A stretch of DNA of 64,000 nt from JAQWRV01 sp045564915. GTDB taxonomy: Bacteria > Pseudomonadota > Alphaproteobacteria > Rhodospirillales > Rhodospirillaceae. The stretch lies in the NCBI GenBank assembly GCA_045564915.1, contig JBJLGL010000001.1, forward strand, positions 310,001-374,000, read 5' to 3'. Under the pieces are notes generated by a model. The model had not been told where the DNA came from. It was given only the letters and a program-made list of their open reading frames with translations, and did no database searches. This document shows, in pieces, positions 9,083-17,039 of the stretch. Position 1 is the first letter of the stretch; each line of letters begins with the position of its first letter. The position numbers and the translations under genes were made by a program.

Positions 9083-9592
9083 ATGAATATTAGTATTAGC
9101 TTTCAACAGGCCTGGCTGAACTTCTCGAGAAAGTTCTCAATCTCTATACTTCTTATCGCTGGCTTATTTCATTCAGAGGGAGCCTTTGCAAACCAACCGG
9201 CAATCAGAAATATGGTTGATGAATTTGTTGAAGCCTTTTCAAGAGGGGATACACAGGCTGCCGTAGACCTTTTCACAACCAATGCTGTTGTAATGCCCTC
9301 AAATGATCTCGATTTGAAGGGTCATGATGCGATGAAAAACTATTGGGCTCCAGGATTTATACATAATTATGTAGATCTATCCGTAGATATTCAGTCGATA
9401 GAGACATCAGGAAATCTAGGATTTGTCCAAATGATTACCCATGCCAAGGTAACGCCCAAGAAAGGTGGTGAAACGAAGAATCATGTATACCGCGATCTTA
9501 TCATCGTTAAACGCGTCGGTAATACTTGGAAGATACATCGAGATCTATCGCAACAAGCGCCTCTTGCTTTGTTGCAACAACTCGCAAAGTGA
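9083..9592 (+). CDS. Secreted NTF2-like (SnoaL/DUF4440-type) protein
   Basis: This 169-residue protein has a signal peptide ending near GAFANQ. The mature part is a cone-shaped NTF2-like fold, seen in MVDEFVEAFSRGDTQAAVDLF, the VVMPSNDLDLKGHDAMKNYW segment and the closing strands VYRDLIIVKRVGNTWKIHRD. Such domains bind small hydrophobic ligands or act as steroid-isomerase-like enzymes, and DUF4440 members are often of unknown function. It follows the CpcT-like gene with a 54-base gap, so the two secreted products may be co-expressed. No catalytic residues can be assigned with confidence. Confidence 0.75.
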   Translation: MNISISFQQAWLNFSRKFSISILLIAGLFHSEGAFANQPAIRNMVDEFVEAFSRGDTQAAVDLFTTNAVVMPSNDLDLKGHDAMKNYWAPGFIHNYVDLSVDIQSIETSGNLGFVQMITHAKVTPKKGGETKNHVYRDLIIVKRVGNTWKIHRDLSQQAPLALLQQLAK

Positions 9593-9730
9593 TAGGATGC
9601 ATAACCCATCAGGCATTCAGGGCGAGACACTAACCTTTTCTTGTCGACTTCTTACTCGACCAAAGTGGCAGAATATGGCGGGATATTAATTTCTAGCATT
9701 CATAGTAACTTATACAATTTTTATCCGGCG

Positions 9731-10921
9731 TCACACGTTAGCTTGCAGCCTTTCTATTTGAATTGGCTCTTTAACAGCACGACCACCTTCACCTCCAGTA
9801 GCCTCTCGAATTCCCTTCATACGTTCAATATGTGCTTCTGTCACGGTATGGCCGACTGACAACAAGAGGCCTCCATTATTAAGTCTAACATCCTCCGTAA
9901 TGATATCTCCCTCCATCAAGAGATCAATGCCAACTTCTTTAGCTACGGTATCTCGTTGAGCTTTGATACTTGAAACATGACCCCATATGTCTACTACTAC
10001 TTTTAGTAACTTAGGGTCATATTGTCTTTTATTTTCCCTGAGTTCATCTATATCCTCTTTTCCAGGCTCCTTCCCTTCCTTTACAATCTTACCTAGGTCA
10101 CCCAAAATCCTGAGAATACGAGAACCAAAGGGAATGTCTTCTCCTGATAGATCGTCATCATATGGATAGCCATCTCCATTAAAGGATTTTGACTGATAGT
10201 AAACCATCGTAGCTACTTCGTTTAAGCGCGGAATATTTTGGATCAGACGCCAGGCTGCGCCCGGCGCTGCCTCGAAAACGTCCTGTTCTTCATTTGATAG
10301 GTACTCGCCTTCTCTTACCTTAGCTAGAACATCTGGTGGCACTGCGACCAGCCCAAGCGGCATCAGGGTCGCTGCCATTTCAAGATCCCAGGCATTCTTA
10401 AGGCTCATAACCTGTGCTACGCGATGCATCCACTCCCGTACTCGCGTTGCCTGCCCAAAGGCATGCGGATCAGTCATAGCTAGAACGTCCATGAGAACTT
10501 TTACACTGCCGGCTATCGTAGTTTTCAGTAGCTTCTTTTCTGCAGTAATAGATTCATAGTGAATCAATGCATCTTCTAAAGCTGCACGTAAATCTTTTGC
10601 TTTACACGGTTTGTTTAGGAACCTGAATATTTGCCCCTTGTTGATCGCATCAACTACAGTCTGCTGCTCAGCACTACCGCTTAGCATTAGACGCACAGTC
10701 TCGGGAGAGAACTTATTGATCGCTTCCAATGTTGCCACGCCGTCCATTTCTGGCAGTCGCATATCACAGACAGCAACAGCGATTGGTCCATCACTCTTGA
10801 GCGTGTCGATGGCATCCTTACCACTAGTAACGACAATTATATCATAGTCCTGGCGCAGTTTGCGCTCAATGGCAGTTAGGAAATCGTTTTCATCATCAAT
10901 GAAAAGGATTTTATCTGTCAT
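9731..10921 (-). CDS. Response regulator with degenerate HD-GYP domain
   Basis: Residues 1-115 form an intact receiver: acidic pair at Asp9/Asp10, phosphoacceptor Asp53 in VCDMRLP and Lys104 in FLNKPCK. A linker helix then leads to an HD-GYP-like domain (about 145-320) of the RpfG type, normally a cyclic-di-GMP phosphodiesterase. The key metal motif is lost: the site that should read LLHDIGKIGIP reads TLMPLGLVAVP (185-195), and the His before the GYP loop is Tyr (YYQSKSFNGDGYP, 241-253), although GYP itself remains. A C-terminal piece of about 75 residues follows. The protein is probably a phosphorylation-controlled binding partner rather than an enzyme. No histidine kinase gene is adjacent. 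Confidence 0.85.
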   Translation of the reverse strand: MTDKILFIDDENDFLTAIERKLRQDYDIIVVTSGKDAIDTLKSDGPIAVAVCDMRLPEMDGVATLEAINKFSPETVRLMLSGSAEQQTVVDAINKGQIFRFLNKPCKAKDLRAALEDALIHYESITAEKKLLKTTIAGSVKVLMDVLAMTDPHAFGQATRVREWMHRVAQVMSLKNAWDLEMAATLMPLGLVAVPPDVLAKVREGEYLSNEEQDVFEAAPGAAWRLIQNIPRLNEVATMVYYQSKSFNGDGYPYDDDLSGEDIPFGSRILRILGDLGKIVKEGKEPGKEDIDELRENKRQYDPKLLKVVVDIWGHVSSIKAQRDTVAKEVGIDLLMEGDIITEDVRLNNGGLLLSVGHTVTEAHIERMKGIREATGGEGGRAVKEPIQIERLQANV

Positions 10922-11058
10922 CCGGCCGCTCCTTACTAACTGAAATGTAGACCATTTCCCACTTCTTCATATCTGTCTCTACACATAGTTTATTAACCAT
11001 TTACTAAGTGATAATATCAAAGGCACTTATGAACCCGCAATTACCCCTGGAGAACTCC

Positions 11059-11838
11059 ATGCGTTTGATCCTACTTGTGGCCACCATCATGGTGTTAATC
11101 ACTACTCACGCTGACGCTAAGACTGTGCTGATTACAGGTTCCAATTCTGGGATTGGTCTTGAATTTGCCAAGCAGTATGCTGCTAAGGGCTGGAATGTTA
11201 TAGCGACCCATCGTCGCAAATCAACGCCTGATTCTTTGATAAATCTGGGTAACCAATACTCCGGCCTCATTCAGATAGAAACTATGGACGTAACCAATCA
11301 CCAGCAGGTCGATGCGCTGGCAGCTAAGCTGGTGGGGAAAACGGTCGACGTCCTAATCAGCAACGCCGGTATAACTGGTGATTTCCTCGATCCAAGCCCA
11401 CAGTCCTTTGGAACGCTGGATTATAATCAGTGGGAGAATTTCATGCGTATAAACGCCTTGGGTGGCCTAAAGGTAATAGAAGCATTCGCAGCGCACGTCA
11501 AAACTAGTGAGGATAAAACCATCGTATCAATCACCTCCTTGGCGGGTAGTTTTGGCTTCAAAGGCCCCACTATGCCAGGCGGGTATTGGTATAAAGCTTC
11601 CAAGGCAGCGCTCAACATGTACATCAAGATCCTTTCCGGTGATCTAAGAAAGGATGGCATCATCGTCGCATCTCTCTCACCAGGGCAAGTGAAGGTAGAA
11701 AAGTTGGCGGGCATAAATTTCCCGGGGTTGATAGAGCCAAAGGAAAGCATAAAAGGCATGATGTCCGTTATCGAAGATCTGACACTGGAAGATTCAGGAA
11801 AGCTATTTAGCTACGATGGCACCCAATACTCCTTCTAG
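11059..11838 (+). CDS. Short-chain dehydrogenase/reductase with N-terminal signal sequence
   Basis: From the ATG at 11059, which has GGAG spaced 7 bases upstream, the product is 259 residues. Residues 1-20 are a hydrophobic leader ending in HADA, directly followed by the SDR cofactor motif TGSNSGIG (26-33). The rest is canonical: SNAG at 101-104, catalytic Ser160 and Tyr178-x3-Lys182. It should be an NAD(P)(H)-dependent alcohol/ketone oxidoreductase. An exported SDR is unusual because the cofactor is cytoplasmic; the leader may instead be an uncleaved membrane anchor. Upstream in-frame starts (ATG 11029, GTG 11008) would add a polar extension and have weaker ribosome sites. The substrate is unknown. 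Confidence 0.83.
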   Translation: MRLILLVATIMVLITTHADAKTVLITGSNSGIGLEFAKQYAAKGWNVIATHRRKSTPDSLINLGNQYSGLIQIETMDVTNHQQVDALAAKLVGKTVDVLISNAGITGDFLDPSPQSFGTLDYNQWENFMRINALGGLKVIEAFAAHVKTSEDKTIVSITSLAGSFGFKGPTMPGGYWYKASKAALNMYIKILSGDLRKDGIIVASLSPGQVKVEKLAGINFPGLIEPKESIKGMMSVIEDLTLEDSGKLFSYDGTQYSF

Positions 11839-11874
11839 AAACTAACGCAAACCGAGAAACATAGAGGACACTCC

Positions 11875-13365
11875 CTATAACAAGTCACCAACCTTGGCAG
11901 CAATTGCAGCAACTTCCTCATCTGTTGCGTCCGATACTTGCGCATACTCATTAAACCGCTCAGGGACTTTTATTGTAGCGTCAATACCCATCTGCTCTGA
12001 TACACTAGCTGCGCCTTGTTCATTCCTAGTAGCTGAAGGATCTAGTAACATTGCTGGGCCTGAACGATTAACTATGACATCAGACCATGGCTGTACCCGC
12101 GTCATAATTGCAAAGTCGATATCATTCCAATTGTTGGGATCAACATCCGGCCCAACCACAATAACCATTTTCGCTGAACGCGCCCAGCGCCCAACTGCAC
12201 CCCACACTGCATGAATAACATATTTGCCAAACTCTGGATGTGGTTTGTTCGCCCCGTCGACACTGATTTGTACTATGTAGCACAGGTTCGGTGTAACAAC
12301 GACGTCACTAACTTCAGGAACTTTACCTGTAAGGTCGCTGACCAATTCACCTTCAACCGTTAGTAGGGCGAGGTACATATGATCAAATGGCGGGACCATT
12401 TCCATCGTTGAGTACCATAAAGGATCTTCTCTATGGGTAATGCAGGTAGCGCGCATAACTGGCAAGATATGAGCTGGGTCGTAATATCCGACGGGGTTTG
12501 AATGCCATCCTATCGGCTCCTCAATCCCAGGCACCATCTCGCCCTCAATCACCCATTCAGCTGATGCAGGGACCTCTAGATCAACTGTCTCACATTTGAC
12601 TAGGTCAATCGGTGCACCGCGTAATCCACCCGCAAATTCAAATTCATCACCATCCCACGAAATGCCTGTTGCAGCGGCAATATGAATGGCAGGATCACAC
12701 ATAATAGCACAAGCAACCTGGAGCCGGCGCCCTGCCGCATTAGCCTTAGCGATATGCATTCCGATTCCAGACATTGGTGGATTCCACCAGAAGAAGCCGG
12801 CCAGGTCGGCCTTTGCTCGCTCTGGATCGTATTCACCCCCAAGGGGGTGATGCGCATCGACAAAACTTGTTAGACGATACCAGCCTACATTGCGTTGACC
12901 GGTCTCGACATCCTTTGTCACAACTACGGCACCTGTAATATATGCTGCTCCCTCCTTGCCAAACCAGTGATTAGGTAGATCCCGAGCAACATTAACATCC
13001 TTAATGACCACATCTTTGCAGGGTGCTCCCTCTGATTGAACTAAGTTCGGTTTTTTCCAGAGCGAGGGGTCTGCCGCTACCGTCGCATGTTTAGTTCTTG
13101 CCTCATGCCAAGTGTTTACTTCAAGCGCCTTGGCAACGCGATTACGTGTTCCAAATATATTAAATAACGTTCGCACCTCTTCACGGCCAATTCCCTGAAC
13201 CTGTTTAAGAATAAGCGCGCGACCATCTTCACCCGAGTGGAGCAACCGCATGAGAGCCTGGAGTTCCGTATCATCCCGTCGGGCACGCAATGGTTCATCA
13301 ATATGCCGTACCTGGTCTTCGGCCTCTAGGTTATCTATAAATGCTCTCATATCTTTATATGGCAT
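11875..13365 (-). CDS. UbiD-family prenylated-FMN decarboxylase
   Basis: The 496-residue protein is a full-length UbiD-type (de)carboxylase. The N-terminal domain opens with MPYKDMRAFIDNLEAEDQ; the centre has the GWYRLTSFVDAHHPLGGEY region for prenylated FMN and metal; and EGEMVPGIEEPIGWHSNPVGYY near 280-301 supplies the acidic residues of the active site. The C-terminal half carries YIVQISVDG and the WARSAKMVIVVGPDVDP strand. Family members reversibly decarboxylate unsaturated or aromatic acids and need a UbiX flavin prenyltransferase, which is not encoded here. Position is convergent with the exported SDR and divergent from another SDR, so a catabolic rather than ubiquinone role is my inference. 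GGGGAG precedes the ATG. Confidence 0.9.
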   Translation of the reverse strand: MPYKDMRAFIDNLEAEDQVRHIDEPLRARRDDTELQALMRLLHSGEDGRALILKQVQGIGREEVRTLFNIFGTRNRVAKALEVNTWHEARTKHATVAADPSLWKKPNLVQSEGAPCKDVVIKDVNVARDLPNHWFGKEGAAYITGAVVVTKDVETGQRNVGWYRLTSFVDAHHPLGGEYDPERAKADLAGFFWWNPPMSGIGMHIAKANAAGRRLQVACAIMCDPAIHIAAATGISWDGDEFEFAGGLRGAPIDLVKCETVDLEVPASAEWVIEGEMVPGIEEPIGWHSNPVGYYDPAHILPVMRATCITHREDPLWYSTMEMVPPFDHMYLALLTVEGELVSDLTGKVPEVSDVVVTPNLCYIVQISVDGANKPHPEFGKYVIHAVWGAVGRWARSAKMVIVVGPDVDPNNWNDIDFAIMTRVQPWSDVIVNRSGPAMLLDPSATRNEQGAASVSEQMGIDATIKVPERFNEYAQVSDATDEEVAAIAAKVGDLL

Positions 13366-13614
13366 CTGAACAATCTCCCCTTGAATTCGACTCTCTCGAA
13401 GTTACCTCATCGTGATACGTTAAGATGGCCAATGGTTAAGAAATGCAATTATTGACCGAGGCATGGACACTCATGCATGTAGAAGTGGTGGGCTTTTCTG
13501 GCACGGGCCACCCTAGGAAAATAATATATCAGTCTTTAATCTACACATCTCTCACCGCTTGCGATCTCGTCATAAACAGCATAGATCAGAACAGTATAAC
13601 AATGGAGGCACCTA

Positions 13615-14415
13615 ATGGTTGAGGTCAAGAAAACGGCTATTGTAACTGGTTCTGCGACTGGGGTTGGCGCGGCAGCAGCAATAATACTAGCTGAGCATGG
13701 CCATAATGTCGTTATCAATTACACCAAGAGTAAAGCAGAGGCAGAAGAAACGCTAGAAGCCTGCTGCGCTGTGGGTGCGGAAGCAATAGCCTTCCAAGGT
13801 GACGTTGGTGATAACGATGCCTGTTGTGCCATGGTCGATTCAGCGATCGAGCGTTGGGGACGGGTTGATTATCTCATCAATAATGCAGCGAAGACAAAAT
13901 TTGCTCCCTATAGCGATTTAAATAATCTTTCGGGCCAAGATTTTCTGGATATTTACCGGGTTAATGTGGTCGGCTCCTATCAAATGATTAAAGCCGTAAC
14001 GCCACACATGAAAAAGCAAGGAACAGGAGCCATTGTCAACACGTCCTCGATTGGCGGGGTAACAGGCATTGCCTCTTCAATGGCTTATGCAGCTAGTAAG
14101 GCCGCTTTGAATATGATGACAAAATCACTGGCTTTGGCTTTGGGTCCGGAGATTAGGGTCAATGCCGTCGCCCCGGGTGCGATTCAGACTCGCTGGTTAA
14201 AGGGCGGACTAGGTGATGATCAATACGATTCTCTACTCACCGCAGCAGCGGCTGCAGCACCACTAAAACTGGTGCCGACGGCAAATCAGATTGCAGAATC
14301 ACTCGTTTGGTTTCTTGAAGGTGCGAGTGTCGTTACCGGAGAGGTGCTCTTGGTGGATGCAGGCGTGCACTGTGGACAAATACCAGATGCATACAATAAT
14401 CCCAAGCCAAAGTAA
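13615..14415 (+). CDS. SDR-family oxidoreductase (FabG-like)
   Basis: The 266-residue protein is a classical SDR: cofactor motif TGSATGVG (11-18), NNAA (89-92), catalytic Ser144/145, Tyr158-x3-Lys162 (YAASK) and a VAPGAIQT segment. It should reduce or oxidise a keto/hydroxy substrate with NAD(P)(H). The start at 13615 has a strong GGAGG eight bases upstream. Its neighbours are the divergent UbiD-type gene and a convergent carbon-nitrogen hydrolase; no fatty-acid synthesis genes are nearby, so a catabolic dehydrogenase is more likely than FabG itself. Confidence 0.88.
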   Translation: MVEVKKTAIVTGSATGVGAAAAIILAEHGHNVVINYTKSKAEAEETLEACCAVGAEAIAFQGDVGDNDACCAMVDSAIERWGRVDYLINNAAKTKFAPYSDLNNLSGQDFLDIYRVNVVGSYQMIKAVTPHMKKQGTGAIVNTSSIGGVTGIASSMAYAASKAALNMMTKSLALALGPEIRVNAVAPGAIQTRWLKGGLGDDQYDSLLTAAAAAAPLKLVPTANQIAESLVWFLEGASVVTGEVLLVDAGVHCGQIPDAYNNPKPK

Positions 14416-14425
14416 GAGCTGTCTA

Positions 14426-14463
14426 TTAAGATTGAGTGGAACTATGAGTATACTCAATCTTAA
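14426..14463. terminator. Perfect 12-bp inverted repeat between convergent genes
   Basis: TTAAGATTGAGT at 14426-14437 is repeated in reverse complement at 14452-14463, with a 14-base loop. It lies in the 68-base gap between the SDR gene (ending 14415) and the convergent carbon-nitrogen hydrolase gene (ending 14484). An A/T-rich stretch follows on the plus side. Position and symmetry suggest a bidirectional transcription terminator, although the stem is A/T-rich for an intrinsic terminator. Confidence 0.55.
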
Positions 14464-14483
14464 CGCATGTAATTATTTTCAGT

Positions 14484-15539
14484 CTACTCAGATGGTTTCA
14501 TTGCCGACTTTGGTCTGGCGGGAATAATCTGGCCATCTGCCATATTGTCAAGCGCCAGTTGGTAGTTCTCCTGTATGCGCTCCTTAGAGTCCATTACCTC
14601 ATCTGCAAATTGGTTCGGTGGATAGAAATGAGTATTGTTATAGACCGGTAAATACATTTCTATTCGATTACGCACAAGACGGTTAAAACCACCAGTCTTT
14701 GAACGCAACCGTCGCAGGCCTTCTACGTCAATAAACGTGGCTGCCCGTGAGCATTCGCCCACTCCAGCCTCAGCCAGAACTCTACCATCATAGTCAAAAA
14801 TTTTAGAACGGCCCTGGCATTCATTTTCCGCATACGGTGCATTAAGAATACCAGCGGTATTACAAGACACTAAGAACATCATATTCTCAGAAGCCCTTAC
14901 GGTCTTTGCTGACTGCCACCCGTTATTATCTGCAGCTCCAAAATCTGATGTGGGATGCAGTAGAACTTCTGCGCCACGGAACATAAACATCCGCGCTGCC
15001 TCAGGATACATGATTTCACCACAAGGCATCATAGCAATATGACCTAGCGTTGTATCAACAACAGGGAATGCGCCTTCAACACCAACAGTATCAAAATATA
15101 GGTCCATAAAATCATGTGGGGAGCCAGCATGGGCAGTGTTAACCCTTCTATACTTCAAGACAATATCTCCTGAGGTATCAATCAGAAAACTAGTATTAAA
15201 ATATCGCCCAGGAAACTGTGGATCACGCCAATACGCATTTGCACCAATAAAAATACGGAGCTCTTGCGCTAAATTCTGCAGACGCTCTGATTCTGGCCCA
15301 GGCAGGTCGAGACAGGCTTTTTCGATCCACGTCTGTGCCGACTCACCAACGGGAAAACCTTGCAGGCCAAACTCGGGAAATAGAACAAGCTTTGTCCCGG
15401 TATGTGCTTGTCCGCGGATCAATTGCTCCCAGCGGCTTAAACGAGCATTGACAACAGCCATTGCCTCTTCTCGGCTTGAGCAACCGTTCAAAGCATGGGT
15501 ATGGGTTTGAATACAGGCAACACGCCAAGGTTCAATCAT
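14484..15539 (-). CDS. Carbon-nitrogen hydrolase (nitrilase/amidase superfamily)
   Basis: The 351-residue protein has the nitrilase-superfamily alpha-beta-beta-alpha fold. Catalytic Glu56 lies in FPEFGLQG, and nucleophile Cys173 in MMPCGEIMYPEAARMF. The third residue of the triad is normally the Lys of a YRK motif; here the segment is KYRRVN (129-134), which places Arg at that position unless Lys129 substitutes. Likely substrates are amides, N-carbamoyl compounds or nitriles, with release of ammonia. The length and the C-terminal extension (about 300-351) resemble aliphatic-amidase-like members more than short omega-amidases. It is convergent with the SDR gene and separate from the nitrile hydratase operon 35 kb away. 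The precise reaction is unknown. Confidence 0.85.
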   Translation of the reverse strand: MIEPWRVACIQTHTHALNGCSSREEAMAVVNARLSRWEQLIRGQAHTGTKLVLFPEFGLQGFPVGESAQTWIEKACLDLPGPESERLQNLAQELRIFIGANAYWRDPQFPGRYFNTSFLIDTSGDIVLKYRRVNTAHAGSPHDFMDLYFDTVGVEGAFPVVDTTLGHIAMMPCGEIMYPEAARMFMFRGAEVLLHPTSDFGAADNNGWQSAKTVRASENMMFLVSCNTAGILNAPYAENECQGRSKIFDYDGRVLAEAGVGECSRAATFIDVEGLRRLRSKTGGFNRLVRNRIEMYLPVYNNTHFYPPNQFADEVMDSKERIQENYQLALDNMADGQIIPARPKSAMKPSE

Positions 15540-15671
15540 GGTTCAGAATTCCTCTAAATAAGAATGAGCTTATGCAGCCACAAAGCACCTAGAAAGCCAT
15601 AGCTAGCAGCTGCATTCCCTGGTGAACAGACAAAACTCTATCCCAAGAGTTTATGCCTCATTTTCCACGTT

Positions 15672-16931
15672 CTAAATCTTAGGACGGGCTCTATATTTCC
15701 CTTCGTCTAATTCGTGCTCGAACTTAGCAACGGTTAGAGAGACAGTAAGGTCCCCAGTCACATTTACCACCGTTCGCATCATGTCTAGAACACGATCAAA
15801 TGGAAGAATAAAGCCAACAATAATAGCTGTTTGGGCGCCCGACACACCGATAGACTCAAGAACAGCTGCCAGCAAGAACAGTGATGCTGATGGAACTGAA
15901 GCAGTCCCAATAGAAACAAGGGTAGTCGTCAGGCCAATGATTAAATAATCAGACATAGTCAAGCTGATGCCAAACGCTTGTGCCGTGAATAGCGCCACAA
16001 TACCAACATAGAGAGCAGTGCCGTCCATATTAACAGTCGCACCCAAAGGGATTACTGATGAGCTGACAGGTGTACCAACACCATGATTCTCTTCAGATGC
16101 CGCCATAGTTGCTGGCAAAGTAGCCGCACTAGATGAAGTTGAATAGGCAACCAGTTGGGGGTCAACTGCGCCTCGGATGAAAGGCATTAATGGGAGCCTA
16201 CAAATAAACTTTACCACGCCCCCGTAGACCAAGACCATGTGAACAAAACAGCCAATATAAACGGCAACGGCAAGCACAAAGATATTGGCCAGAGTAGCCA
16301 CACCCTGAGTCCCGGAAACCCAAGCGATAAGAGCAAACACGCCAAAGGGCGCAAGCTCCATAACCAAGAATGTGATCTTTAGCATGACATCAGCGGCCGC
16401 GTTAAAGGTTTCACCTAGAACCTTAGCTTTAGCGCCACTGAGTACAATGCCCAAACCAACGAGAATTGCGAAGAGAATGATCGCTAGAATATTACCTTCG
16501 GCCAGAGCGGCAATAGGATTAGTAGGTATCACCGCGTACAGCCGCTCTGCCACAGACATAGCCGGCCCTAGATCTCGCGCGGTTGCACCCGACAAGTCTA
16601 CACCAGCCCCGGGCTGGAGAATTATTCCCATCACCAACCCGATTACAATAGCAGCTGCCGTTGTTAGTAGGTAGAGGCTGAACGCGCGAACTCCAATAGA
16701 CCCAAGGCGTTTAGGCTCTCCCATTGAAACAACACCCGCTACAAGTGTTGTGAAAATCAATGGAACAACTAGCATTCGGATAAGCCGCACAAACACATCG
16801 CCGATCCAGCGGATTGACTCAGCACCGTCACCCCAAATTAGGCCGACGATTACTCCTAACACCAAGGCGGAAAGAATGCGCTTCCAGAGCTTGACCTCAA
16901 ACCACGCCTTCAACATGGAAACATCCCCCAT
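15672..16931 (-). CDS. Dicarboxylate/amino acid:cation symporter (DAACS family)
   Basis: The 419-residue integral membrane protein matches GltP/DctA-type secondary transporters. It has multiple transmembrane helices, the serine-rich re-entrant loop STSSSAATLPATM (near 255-267), the cation/substrate motif NMDGTALYV, and a final IVGFILPFDRVLDMMRTVVNVTGD segment for substrate binding. It should import C4-dicarboxylates or acidic/neutral amino acids with Na+ or H+. An in-frame ATG at 16916 has GGGGGA at good spacing and may be the real start, which would remove five residues. No two-component regulator is adjacent. Confidence 0.92.
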   Translation of the reverse strand: MGDVSMLKAWFEVKLWKRILSALVLGVIVGLIWGDGAESIRWIGDVFVRLIRMLVVPLIFTTLVAGVVSMGEPKRLGSIGVRAFSLYLLTTAAAIVIGLVMGIILQPGAGVDLSGATARDLGPAMSVAERLYAVIPTNPIAALAEGNILAIILFAILVGLGIVLSGAKAKVLGETFNAAADVMLKITFLVMELAPFGVFALIAWVSGTQGVATLANIFVLAVAVYIGCFVHMVLVYGGVVKFICRLPLMPFIRGAVDPQLVAYSTSSSAATLPATMAASEENHGVGTPVSSSVIPLGATVNMDGTALYVGIVALFTAQAFGISLTMSDYLIIGLTTTLVSIGTASVPSASLFLLAAVLESIGVSGAQTAIIVGFILPFDRVLDMMRTVVNVTGDLTVSLTVAKFEHELDEGKYRARPKI

Positions 16932-17039
16932 ACACTCTACTGATTAGGTCAATAAGCATAACAAATTTTTCGGTCCCACAAGAAATATTTGCTGCCAACA
17001 GCATTTTTATTATTTAGGTTGATTATTGAAGCGCAGATA

